Below are positions 1 through 9,488 of a stretch of 64,000 nucleotides of DNA, one piece after another (within the stretch, counting starts at the first letter, position 1; the number at the start of each line of letters is the position of its first letter). Origin of the DNA: Doryteuthis pealeii (taxonomy: Eukaryota > Mollusca > Cephalopoda > Myopsida > Loliginidae); contig CM042181.1 of the NCBI GenBank assembly GCA_023376005.1, positions 23,218,013-23,282,012 on the forward strand. The letters run 5' to 3'. A model generated the notes under the pieces. The model was not told the DNA's origin, made no database searches, and saw only the letters and a list, made by a program, of their open reading frames with translations. The position numbers and the translations under genes are program-made.

Positions 1-425
1 TGCCAACAGGGCTGGGACTGAAGGTAGACAGTAATAAGGGGGCTACAATTTGTTATGCAGGTGTGAATAAGCAGGTGGAGATAGGAATTTGTAAAAAGGT
101 AGCAACATTGAAATTTGTTTATAAGACTTAACATGCTACAAGTTTTCTTTCAAAATGTCACCCCAAAATTCATAAATACAAAAATTTGGTAATCTGATTG
201 TAGTGTCAATCTTTCACGCGGAGAGGAGGGTCTGCCGGCTATTGGAGGTGGAGAGGGCAAAAAAATAGAGAAGACAGACCCCACCCCCCCAAAAATGGAT
301 TTCAAACTCAGACAAAGACACAACTACCTCAGCTACCAATAAGTTATAGGATATTCCTTTTTTTCTTTTAATTGAATCTAAACTGCAAATTTAAACTTAA
401 ATGTACAACAGGACCGATTAAGTCA
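1..425. other. Non-coding, nothing recognised
   Basis: AT-rich sequence with homopolymer runs. Presumably part of the intron that follows the last visible BAZ1A exon. No coding exon or clear repeat boundary was found. Confidence 0.4.
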
Positions 426-429
426 ATCA

Positions 430-512
430 AGTCGCGTTGAAAGCACCTGTTCCCACTAGATCACCAAAGTTAAGCAGTAACAAGTTTTCTCAACTTAGAT
501 GGGTGACAATTT
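430..512 (+). mobile_element. 5S-rRNA-derived SINE fragment
   Basis: GAAAGCACCTGTTCCCACTA, GATCACCAAAGTTAAGCAG and CTTAGATGGGTGACAA occur in 5S rRNA order and spacing. They are diverged and lack the 5' end, so this is a degenerate SINE3-type head rather than a working 5S gene. It lies just upstream of the mariner remnant. Confidence 0.75.
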
Positions 513-574
513 AAACAACTCACCCCCCCCCCCTGCCTTTTCTCAGATGGGAAAAAAAATTCTGCCAGGTCCAG

Positions 575-1040
575 ATGGTTAATTTACAGGACAGTACAGG
601 AATGGAAAGCAAACACTCAGTTCACATAGCGGTATTTGTTGTGGTCACTAGTGATGATGATGTTATGCTTCCAATCATCTTTCCACTTGATGTAGGCGTC
701 AGTGTTGAGTCTGAGACCTACATCAAGTACCTGGAAGAGGTAGTGCTACTCTGGATCAAGAGGGTAGCCACAAGACCCAGCATCATACCACACATACAGG
801 AGAAGACAGTTGGCTGTAATAAAACTTTTGCGACTGCATCACCCCCCAACATCTGTCTGCCTAATTCCCCAAATTGCAATCTCCTTGACTAATATGTAGT
901 TGAGCAAGAGACCAACAAAATTCTGTGCAACACAAAAATGAATTAATGGCAAGGATCAAGGAGACTGTCGGAAAGGCTTGCAGGAGATTCCAAAGGTGTC
1001 TGGAGTCCGGGGTTGAAGCTAATAACGATTTTTTTTTTTA
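575..1040 (+). pseudogene. Mariner-type transposase remnant
   Basis: The translation reads VVTSDDDVMLPIIFPLDV, YIKYLEEVVLLWIKRVA and ICLPNSPNCNLLD, the C-terminal half of mariner transposases, including the region around the last catalytic Asp (NSPDxNPxD). A stop follows LLD at the usual tyrosine. A frameshifted continuation, EQETNKILCNTK then ETVGKACRRFQRCLE, runs to about 1040. No N-terminal half or intact TIRs are seen, so it is dead. Confidence 0.85.
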
Positions 1041-1152
1041 ATAAATTCATTTAAAGATATTTTCATGTAAATTTTGTAAATATATCTGATAAAGCAAGAT
1101 GTCAGTGCTATTATAATTTTTGTGTCATTTAGACAATTTACCCATTACGCTA

Positions 1153-1467
1153 CAGTGATGCTGATAGCTTTTTGATTTAGTGTGTCCTGGGATGCACATA
1201 CTTGATTTGAATGAGTCCCTGGGAAATTTGATGGGTCCCAACTAAAGTTTCTTAATAAATTGTAGGGTTTTATTTATGATCTGGAGAAACAAATAAAGCC
1301 GTCTAACCCCTACCTTGTAAATTATCCTGTGTAATTCATTTCTAAGAAACTATTGAAATGTATTTACAGTTAGCTTGAAATGGTGAGGGAAGAAAAAAGA
1401 AAAACACTGGATACTATTTTAGATTTTAATGCGTCATGGACACAGGATGTGTACCTATCAGCATCTG

Positions 1468-1468
<1 letters not shown>
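1153..1468. mobile_element. MITE family B copy, TIR GATGCTGATAG
   Basis: About 316 bp bounded by inverted ends GTGATGCTGATAG and CTATCAGCATC. The interior (CAGATCATAAATAAAAACCC on the opposite strand) is shared with the copies at 21463, 27137, 27469, 37251, 38485 and 61562. Non-coding and non-autonomous. Confidence 0.85.
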
Positions 1469-1499
<31 letters not shown>

Positions 1500-1718
1500 G
1501 ATTAAATAAATAAACAAAAGATCCCCAGAAAAGAGAACTGCTTGGGTTGCATGTGCAAATGAGAGAGAGATTTATATAATAAAATAGGAATTTATATCAA
1601 ACTCAGGAGAATATTAGTTCACTTTAGCCATATGTTCTGTCAACAGCTGAATATTTGTACAATGTGACCAAATGTCATATTTAGAGAGGAATTTTTTTTA
1701 GATGAGGTGTGATAATAA

Positions 1719-1940
1719 TTGGACACATAGCGTAGTGAATAAAGGCGTTGGTTTAAGACAGTCGTAAGTGACAGTTATCTCTAGGCTGTAGATTCAATCC
1801 TGGTCAAGGGCAACAGTAACATAGAATAATAATTAACACAGCTTAACACCTGTACCCCAGCTATGGTTGGCAGAATGAGAACAGGATGCTCCCGTGGATT
1901 GAATAAAGTTCTAAGTTCCATGATGTTTGAAGATGCTCTA
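1719..1940 (+). mobile_element. tRNA-like SINE, family L
   Basis: Head has an A-box-like stretch (TAGCGTAGTGAATAAAGGCG) and a B-box-like GTAGATTCAATCCTGG, followed by a body (AGAATAATAATTAACACAGC, CAGAATGAGAACA, TGGATTGAATAAAG) shared with 7745-7930 and 13335-13490. Confidence 0.6.
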
Positions 1941-2034
1941 ACGGGCTAAGCTTGTTGCAGATGAAATAAATTATTGCATGAAACAAATTTAAAGTCTTTT
2001 CCTTCATTCATATATATATATATATATATATATA

Positions 2035-2130
2035 TCAACAAAAAGTGATAAGACAAACAGGAATATTTCTTTTATGTTGTTTATTTTTCTCAACTACTTT
2101 CGACCTTAGGTCATCGTCAGGAGAAAATTT
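2035..2130 (-). mobile_element. Retroelement-end-like segment with hammerhead-like core
   Basis: On the minus strand CTGACGATGACCTAAGGTC is followed by GAAAG, a CUGANGA/stem II/GAAA arrangement, adjacent to a (TA)n tract at 2010-2035. Similar ends are known from Penelope-like elements. The closing stem III pairing is imperfect, so ribozyme activity is uncertain. Confidence 0.35.
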
Positions 2131-2169
2131 CTTGTTAAAGAAATTATTAAAAGAATTTTTAAAGTACTA

Positions 2170-2830
2170 GTAAATATATGCACCCTCCGGGTGCAAGTAT
2201 TTAAGTTTTAATGTAATAAAATAGTGTATTAAATTAGAAAGGCTAATGAAACTAAATAAGAATACAGATAAAAAGATTTGAAACAGAGGAAGCATAATAA
2301 AAGATTTGAAACCGAGGGAGTATAATAAAAAAATGGAACAACTGAAACTTACTCTTCCATCACTCTCGTCTTTCATTGTTATTTTTTCTAATTTAAGTAT
2401 TTAGTTATAAGAGGAAGTAAAGAATAAAATGAGTTATTTTATCTTGTTAATGGATTTCATTTAAGATTCATTGAAGAGATATTTGCTTATATTCATTAAA
2501 ATAAAACCAAACAGTTAGAAATCAATAATACTAAGCACATATTTATTAAATTTGATTTTTTAATATTAATATGCAAATTAGCCTTTCCGTTCACACTGTA
2601 AACCGCTATTTTGTTGTATATATAAATACAATTGCATGTTGTCAGTATGTAGACATAGTTAACAGTATTAATAATGTAAAACAATTTTATTAATAATTGA
2701 GGTTTAGATAAAAATAAAATCATGGAGAATGTGATGTCAATAACTAAGAGAATTGTGACTTGAGTAGGAATATAGTTTCGGTTACAGACAGAAAAACACA
2801 CAATCTCCATTATAATAAGATGTGACAAGC
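2170..2830. repeat. Dispersed repeat family G, copy 1
   Basis: Begins ATATATGCACCCTCCGGGTG and ends CACACAATCTCCATTATAAT. Nearly the whole length recurs at 16611-17232, and a short reversed piece at 25250-25300. Copy 1 carries an extra local duplication around AAAAGATTTGAAAC. The open frames inside are AT-rich and unrelated to known proteins. Confidence 0.8.
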
Positions 2831-3108
2831 TACTATAATCCGGGTAGTGAAGTGTGTTATAAGTCACGAGTCCATCTCTTCAGTAAAATAAAAACTTATG
2901 TTGAATTCGTTGAGATAACCCTACTACCAATGACCTGAGTGAACAACTCACTAAAAAGGGGGGAGTCAATGGCCTCTGCCAAATGGAAATAATAGGGTTA
3001 CAGTTTGAATAACAAATGTCTAGTATTTGTTCAGCATTATTTTGGCATTTGACTATTAGCAGAATATTTGATTAGGAAGAAACAGTATCTAAAAATTTTT
3101 TTTCAGAA

Positions 3109-3164
3109 TACAAGGTTTGTCAAAAAGTACAAAAAATTTTGATACTTTTTTGACACACCTTGTA
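3109..3164. mobile_element. 56-bp TA-flanked mariner-type foldback
   Basis: TACAAGGTTTGTCAAAAAGTA and its near-exact inverse at 3143-3164 enclose only about 13 bases. TA ends and the GTCAAAAAGT motif are typical of Tc1/mariner TIRs. It is essentially two TIRs with no interior. Confidence 0.65.
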
Positions 3165-3202
3165 TACCATTTGAGTTGACAAAGCATACTTTGAATAATA
3201 CT

Positions 3203-3443
3203 TTAACTCTTAACATCCTATACCACCTCATTCCACCCGGCCGGAAGTCACATTTGTTTTCCTAATCCACTCCAAACGATAGCCTTTGTTTAAATGTAAT
3301 ATCAAACATATTTAGAAGTCTTTGATTTAAGGGAAATAACAGTTAACTTTAGATGCAAAGGTCATTTTTAGCAATTTTTTTTTATATATCCTTATAGGAA
3401 TGCTCTGGACTTAGAAGATTCTCAACAGGATGTTAAGAGTTAA
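3203..3443. mobile_element. TTAA-flanked MITE (family F), copy 1
   Basis: 241 bp bounded by TTAA, with inverted ends CTCTTAACATCCT and AGGATGTTAAGAG. Interior AATCCACTCCAAACGATAGC is shared with 28776-28993 and, reversed, with 36161-36393. TTAA target duplication is the mark of the piggyBac superfamily. Confidence 0.8.
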
Positions 3444-3505
3444 ATATTGATTATTAAATATAAAAATAAAAGATTTCTAATTCATTATAATCATAATTCA
3501 CTTAC

Positions 3506-3580
3506 GCTTTTCAACCTCAGTAAACAATGTGACACAATGTCCACATTCCATAGATGCTGCTCCAAGCAACATTTGATAAA
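3506..3580 (-). other. Possible orphan exon, low support
   Basis: 75 bp between a good acceptor (pyrimidine tract, TTATAG) and a good donor (C|GTAAGTGA). One frame reads YQMLLGAASMECGHCVTLF then TEVEK. This does not match the ACF1 segment expected after exon 15, and I recognise no family. It may be chance. Confidence 0.2.
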
Positions 3581-4112
3581 CTATAAAGACAACAGTAATT
3601 CTACCTTGGCTTTTACTTTATAAACATCAACCAACTATCTCTTCTGGGTAATTGCAGTATCTATCTGATGTGTGTGTGTGTGTGTGTGTGTGTTATCAGC
3701 ACATGCTGTATGTGAATTTATTATATACTTATATAAATTTGTGTTCTGTGATATTCCTATTTGTGAATATCAGTACATCCCCCAGCTCTTTTTTAAGTAC
3801 CAATTCTTGAACCATCTACAAATATTGATTTAACTTAAAAAAAAAAAAAAAACTTTAATAAATTTGAGAGAAATCAGATTTGGCCACTAACCCTCACCCA
3901 TCAAGTTTTGTTTCTCCCTACAAGAACAATTAAATGAGGAATCAATTTTTTATTTATTTCTAAAACGAATGTTCCAGAATTTTCATTTTTTTAATTTTTT
4001 TTTTTAATCAAGGCCTTTAAAGTACTTTGATCTATTATGTCTTTTATTATCAACCGAGAAAATGGAATTGGTAAACAGAGTTTAAATTCTTCACTTTGCA
4101 CAAATGCTTTTG

Positions 4113-4320
4113 TGACCCCCACTCACCTACTATGACCAGGATGTTACACAAAATCAATCTGTAAGTGGAGTACAGCTGGTTTAAATTCAGAGTTTTTGTT
4201 GTCCTAGACTGCTTGCCTTACCAAGGCTAAAGAACCCACTCTGCCCTAATATTTATCCATAGCTAGGAGAAGAGTCATGCCTTTCCAAGGGCATTAGTGT
4301 GAATTGAAATGCAAACAGAT
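4113..4320 (-). mobile_element. tRNA-like SINE family D, diverged copy
   Basis: Reverse orientation. Body segments CCTAGACTGCTTGCC, ATTTATCCATAGCTAGGAG and CCTTTCCAAGGGCATTAG correspond to the full copy at 60783-61069. Confidence 0.65.
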
Positions 4321-4594
4321 GATGGAGATACATAGAAGGTTAAGGATTATTTAACATTAATTGTAAATCTGGCATTCAAGAAAATAAAACAATTCTATTA
4401 TATTCACATTAAATTTCTTTGTACAAGTACACCCCCCTCCTCATTTTGATGAATCTCTTCCTCACGGTCTATTAGCTTTAGTGTAAATCAGTTATATATT
4501 ATCAGATAACTGGGGGAAAATTTCAACCCACCTCACTTGTAACCTCTATCCTAGAACATAATAGCCATGTCACTAGTGATTTTGAAAAGTACAT

Positions 4595-4875
4595 ATTTAC
4601 CAACCCTCCGCACGAGTAGGATGTGATACAAGGTCAATTTCCTAAGTGGAGTTTAACAGGTTTGAATTCAGAGTCTCCTAGATTGATTGCCTAACCAAGA
4701 TTAAAGAGCCCAGTCTGCCCTACTATTTACCCCTAAGTAGAGGGAGAATAGTTGAGGCATACCTTACTAAGTATATTAACACTAGGTGAAATGCAAAGAG
4801 ATTTGTCCAGGATTTGAACTCGAATTACTGTGTTGATTTCCTATGATGAAAACCATTACAGCACACGGCTGACTG
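4595..4875 (-). mobile_element. tRNA-like SINE family D copy
   Basis: Reverse orientation. Runs from TTTACCAACCCTCCGCACGA (3' end) to the tRNA-like head, where GGATTTGAACTCGAAT is the inverse of the B box. Nearly full length; same family as 60783-61069. Confidence 0.75.
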
Positions 4876-5394
4876 CTTATGAAACTTAACATACAAATCT
4901 GTTTCTCACTCTCCAATCTCTCTCTCTCTCTATACTCACTGAGAAACTAACCTATATAACGAGGCTCCTCGTAATCGAGATATACATAGAGAGGGGGAAA
5001 GTGACAGGCAGAAATTGTAAATTATGACTAATTAGAACCAATTAAAATGTTATTTTTTTTCCAAACTCAATCCTAAAACTAATGGATAATTTAGTATAAC
5101 TTTCATGTTGTTACTAACCAGTAAAAAAGCCTTTAGGAGACAAACATTGATTTGTTAAGCATTTTCAGAACTAAGCGGCCACAGGAAAATAATGAGTTCA
5201 CTAAACAGAAATATAAAAAATTTACATTTTTGTACAAGAATTGAACAAAATAATGGATAGATTTGTCGTTATTACCCTTCACTGATACTGGGAGACAGGT
5301 TGGTTGGTTGAAAGGCATATCAATCTTTGTGGGTTATTTAATGCAAAATCTTATTTTTTTGTTTCTATATATATAATTCATTTAAGACACTGGT

Positions 5395-5700
5395 GATTAA
5401 CCCATATCCACTATTTTCTAGCACCCATATGATAAAAAGGGTTGGGTGCATTTTGAAGAATAGCCCCCAAGTAAGGGCTGAAGTGGTGTGTTTCATGACA
5501 CAGAACCACTTAGTGAGTGACTACGTCACAGACCATTCAGCCGCCACAATCCTGTCCTCAGGCATTAGGGGTCACCACCCATACCCAGCAGGTGGCCCCA
5601 TGGGGGAGGGGGGTCTTAACCCCCTGCAAAGGTGCAGTCTGTTTATTGTACTGCCCCAGCCAACAGAGAAGGCTGGTGCCAAGGATTATACACAGAAATG
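5395..5700 (-). mobile_element. Dispersed repeat family A, 5' part
   Basis: GC-richer block (CAGGTGGCCCCATGGGGGAG in one form) with segments AGCACCCATATGATAAAAAG and CTCAGGCATTAGGGGTCACC. Related to 20035-20250, 32520-32815 and 52918-53170. A poly-A run follows at 5716-5746. Confidence 0.6.
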
Positions 5701-5711
5701 AAAGGTCCATG

Positions 5712-5748
<37 letters not shown>

Positions 5749-6244
5749 TTCATTTATATGCATCTTGTACTGTAGACATGGTTGAAGTCTCAGTCACTAA
5801 AACAAGTTGGGCAATGTTTTGAGAGGAAATGCGTCTAAATGAATTTTAACATATCAAAACCAAGGACAAAAAAAACAAGCCCTGCTAAATGTAACTTTGG
5901 ACAAAAGTCAAAATTCAGTGATCAGGATAGCAGAGCATGAAAATGCATTGCATATATATTAAATCCACAACCATTGTTAGAAGTAATTTTGTTAAAATGA
6001 AAAATATTGATTAAAAAGTTAATTTTTCTGACTGGGTTTATAGATTGAATTAAAAAGGTCACTGCAGCTACTAAATTGATCATTCTATTAAAACCAACGA
6101 TGAATTAAATAAAACAAGTAGTTTCCATTATCTTGATCTATAAAAGAGTGTTCAAGTCAATGATACATAAAGACTTTGGGGAGGTGCACAGCCTAAAAGG
6201 TTATTGTTGTAGGAAATGGTTATTTTTTTTTTTTAATTTTACGG

Positions 6245-6510
6245 CATATGTGGGGATTAATAAAAAAAACAAAAACTCCCATGAGCCTTCAGACCAGAAG
6301 AACCCACCAAGCATGTGCAGGAAAAAGGACCCACGTCTGACCATCAAGATACTCTCAGCAATTCGGACCAGGGCCTTAATTGGGACCAGAAACTATTACT
6401 GAACAGAAAGAAATTTCCTCTCCACATGGTGGCTATGACCCATGAATAAAACTTGAATCCTAAAACAAAACTACCTTTTGCCTTCGTCCCTTTTCTTTCC
6501 TTTAATTCCT
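6245..6510 (+). repeat. Dispersed repeat family J, copy 1
   Basis: CTCCCATGAGCCTTCAGACC, AAAAAGGACCCACGTCTG and GGCTATGACCCATGAATAAA recur in reverse order and strand at 52445-52680. No coding capacity is recognised. Confidence 0.65.
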
Positions 6511-6602
6511 TTTTAGCACGACCACCAAATAAGACGGGGTTAAAAGGGAAACCCTGTGAACATGCACTAGAAATAAGCATCAACTTTTAAATCAAAACAT
6601 TA

Positions 6603-7260
6603 AAATACTTGTCACCCCCCACATATCAACCCTCTTTTGGGTCACTTAATGGTAAATCAAGTCATTTTGATAAACAAACAATAGGAACAACAACTGAATA
6701 TTTGTACAATATGATCACAGGACCTACTACCAATAGCCTGTGTGAAGAACATACTAAAAAAAAAAGAAGAAAAAGGCGAATCAGTGGCCTCTGCCAAATG
6801 ACAATAAAGTCAAGTTTAAATAACAAATGCTTAGGATTTATTTGTCCAGCTATTTCTAACACACACAAATGCAAACTTACATTACTGCTCAAATCCTGGA
6901 GAATGATTTGGTTTCCTTGTCTTTTATGGCATACCAACCTTCATGAGTTATTTAATGCAAATGCCATCCTTGTAGAAGAACAGTAGTGGTGCTATTCAAA
7001 CTATAACTGGGAGGGTGGAGTTGGAATAAGAGGGTTTATACCTTTCCCAAGAGTATTATTCCAAATGTAAACATAACACGACTGGAGTTAAAACTCACTG
7101 ATGCAGCAGTCCAGCACGTTAGCCATTATGCCCTTTCAAATCTTGGAGAGGGCTGTGTGAATTTCCTTTCACACTAAGGTTCTTGGAAAAGGCATGAATC
7201 CTTCGGGTCCCTTCCCAGCTATGGTTAAATAATAAACTGGGTTGTTTAGCCCTGGTAATT
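6603..7260. repeat. Patchwork of family A tail and SINE D fragments
   Basis: 6620-6680 carries the family A / 5S-SINE tail (ATCAACCCTCTTTTGGGTCA). 7150-7255 carries diverged SINE D body (GGAAAAGGCATGAATCC, CAGCTATGGTTAAATAATA). The stretch between shows nothing recognisable. Confidence 0.45.
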
Positions 7261-7261
7261 T

Positions 7262-7500
7262 TAGTTTGTTTTACGGCATATCAACTGCAGTGGGTCATTT
7301 AATGCCAACAAAGTTTTGAAATAAATTCATTCTTAATGGATACTCAATTTTTTTTTTTTTATAAACACATTTTTTTTATTTAACCTATAGATGGAACTTC
7401 AACAGGTACTACCACTCCAGGTCAGAGTAAACCAGGGAGCAATGGTGATGAAGGGGTGCTCCACCTTTCTACCATATGATAAAAAGGAAACTGAGTTCAA
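7262..7500 (-). mobile_element. Dispersed repeat family A, 3' half
   Basis: Carries GTTTTACGGCATATCAACTG, GGTCATTTAATGCCAACAAA, CCTATAGATGGAACTT and AGCAATGGTGATGAAGGGGT, shared with 31002, 32236 and 52918-53470. Confidence 0.75.
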
Positions 7501-7654
7501 AGCAGCTTTACTCTAATTTCAAAAATTGACATTGTGTCACATCCTGCCCATGGTGGATGGGTTGGGTAAATACACACAGACTTTGATTAAATTGAAAGTT
7601 TCTGAATACCCTGACAGAACACAAAATCATTTGCATAAAGATGTTATTAGTATT

Positions 7655-8015
7655 TTTCAAACTATTGTCCTCATCTTTATTGTTATATACATGTTTTGGC
7701 TAATGTGACCTCTGGCCTTCTTCATGTGTTTCTTGTCAGAATTGGGAGCCTTCGCAAACTCATCTGTAGGTTGCAGGTTCAAACCTGACCAACAGCAATA
7801 ACAGAAAATAATTAACATAGCTTAAGGCTTGTATCTGGTCAGGGTTAACAGAATGAGAACAGTCTACGCTCGTGGATTGAATAAAGGGTTTGGTTCGAAG
7901 TTCTGTGAAATCTCCCAATTACAATATGAAGGTTCCCAAGTTTGACAATAGCTGAAGAAGGATGGAGGGAACATCGGCTAAAACATTGTGTATTTAACAA
8001 TAAAAATGAGGACAA
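7655..8015. mobile_element. Foldback element E with SINE L in its loop
   Basis: Arms CTATTGTCCTCATCTTTATT (left) and AATGAGGACAATAG (right) are inverted. The loop holds a SINE-L-like body (GCAGGTTCAAACCTGACC, CAGAATGAGAACAGTC). The right side also carries GCTGAAGAAGGATGGAG and ACATCGGCTAAAAC, a decayed hammerhead-like core. Same structure as 13300-13558. Confidence 0.6.
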
Positions 8016-8191
8016 TAGTCCCTAAAAATCCAAATAATCAAGCCTCATCTCAAAAATTCAAATATATTTTGTTTGAATTTTAGAGACGAGACTTGATAAT
8101 AGTCTGAAAAATTCAAATAACACATTATCAAGCCCATCTCAAAAATTTAGACAAATAAATGTTAATTCAACAAAAATGTCAGTAAGTATAT

Positions 8192-8226
<35 letters not shown>
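8192..8226. repeat. (TA)n microsatellite
   Basis: About 34 bases of alternating TA, followed at 8227 by AT-rich unique sequence. Confidence 0.9.
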
Positions 8227-8228
<2 letters not shown>

Positions 8229-8300
8229 GAATAGAGAATAACTGAGAAAAGTATTGGCATAAAAAGGTGCTCAATGCTAACAAAGCAGAGCAGATTCATA

Positions 8301-8434
8301 ATCAATAGTAATGATATTATGGATGATTTAAACTCATAACTTTAAGTTTCATGCTTATGCAATCCTCAGATGAGTGGGGAAAAAAAAAACTTAAAGTTAT
8401 GAGTTTAAATCATCCATAATACCATTACTATTGA
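8301..8434. repeat. 46-bp-arm perfect-type hairpin next to the exon 15 donor
   Basis: 8301-8346 and 8389-8434 are inverse complements with one mismatch (AATGATATTATGG versus AATGGTATTATGG). The 42-base loop contains TGCTTATGCAATCCTCAGAT. Likely a foldback MITE. In the BAZ1A transcript it would fold about 37 nt after the exon 15 splice donor. Confidence 0.85.
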
Positions 8435-8471
8435 TATATATATATAAGAAGTTATGGTTAACAAGACTCAC

Positions 8472-9488
8472 CTTCATGCATCCAAGGCTTCCAACGTAAA
8501 TACGTTCTTCCAAATCCAAAAGTAAATCTCGTAAATTCAACTCCAGAATTTCCTGAGCTGTGCTATTCTCTTCCGTATCTTTACGCCCGTTCTTCATTTT
8601 ATCTTTCTTTGGTTTTTCTTCCACATCTTCCGGATCCTCAAATGGACAATTGCCAATTGACTCCTGGATACGATTACTGTGATCCAAGAGAATTTGCTTC
8701 AGGTTGCCCTCCCTGAAGCCTCGAGAGTTCAGCGATTCAACTAATCTGTTAAACTGTTCAGGTGACTTGACATACGTCCACTTGACACGCTCTCTGTTGA
8801 TGATCTTCTGAACAGTATCACTCTCAAGATACAACATTTTATCTTCCTCTTCTTCGTCATCGTCATCGTCGTATTCATCGTCATCATCATCTTCCGACTT
8901 GTCCAGGCTGTCATCAGTCATGTCGGTTAGATCAATGACACCATTACTGCCTTTCTTTTCCGAACCATTTACAGGTTTTTTGGAATCTTTATCGTCCGTG
9001 TCTACTTCCATCTTCTCCTCCCCTTCCTTCTTTTCCTGCTCCTCCCCTTCTTCTTTCACCCCCTCTCCCTCCTCTTTCACTTCCTCCTCTTCTTTCACTT
9101 CTTCTCCTCCTCTTCTTCCTCTTTGCCCTTATAGCCAGGCTTCAGTTCATTTGGCACACTATCGTCGTTATCTTCCACAAACAGACCCGGCAGAGAACTG
9201 AAGGTCCAGTAACGTCTATACATCCGGTCACGGCCGAGGGGGTACACGGCATTACCCTGCTGTAATTTGGCGATAGTGTTGGACAATTCTTTTTCTTTCT
9301 CCTGATTTTCCGCCTTCTTTTTAGCATCAAGTTGTTCCCTTTTCTGCCAATAGGCGTCCTTTTCATCAGGCGTTAACTCCTGCTCGTTAATTTTTTCCAA
9401 GTCTTCAAGTTTGTTGAATTTGTCGATTTGAAGAAGGCGACTTCTCGAAGCTTTCTTGTCTGCCTTTTCTTTTTCTTTATCTTTTTCC
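8472..9488 (-). CDS. BAZ1A: BAZ1A exon 15 (WHIM2/WSD region), with an internal frame break
   Basis: 1017 bp. The first part encodes ELTPDEKDAYWQKREQ and VYPLGRDRMYRRYWTFSSLP; the second part encodes a Glu/Lys-rich run, an acidic Asp/Glu run, ESLNSRGFREGNLKQILL and LNLRDLLLDLEERIYVG. All are conserved ACF1 blocks. The two halves are in different frames: the first reaches TGA at 9097-9095 directly after a run of Glu and Lys codons, and the second is open from 9098 onward. One missing base (or two extra) in the purine-rich tract explains it. Acceptor TTTCTAG|GG, donor ATGAAG|GTGAGT at 8471. No downstream exon is identified to the left. Confidence 0.92.

Noticed and set aside
430..512. Functional 5S rRNA gene
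   Set aside because: It lacks the 5' end and has several changes within conserved regions; other copies are fused to SINE tails.
5393..5717. Plus-strand frames of 102 and 66 residues
   Set aside because: The sequence belongs to dispersed family A, which recurs with different frames broken in each copy.
8899..9201. Ser/Phe-rich plus-strand frame opposite exon 15
   Set aside because: Antisense of the Glu/Lys/Asp-coding tract of BAZ1A; no conservation of its own.
8472..9488. Genuine programmed frameshift or a short intron in exon 15
   Set aside because: No slippery-site context known for this family and no GT-AG pair that removes the break without cutting conserved sequence; a missing base in a low-complexity run is simpler.
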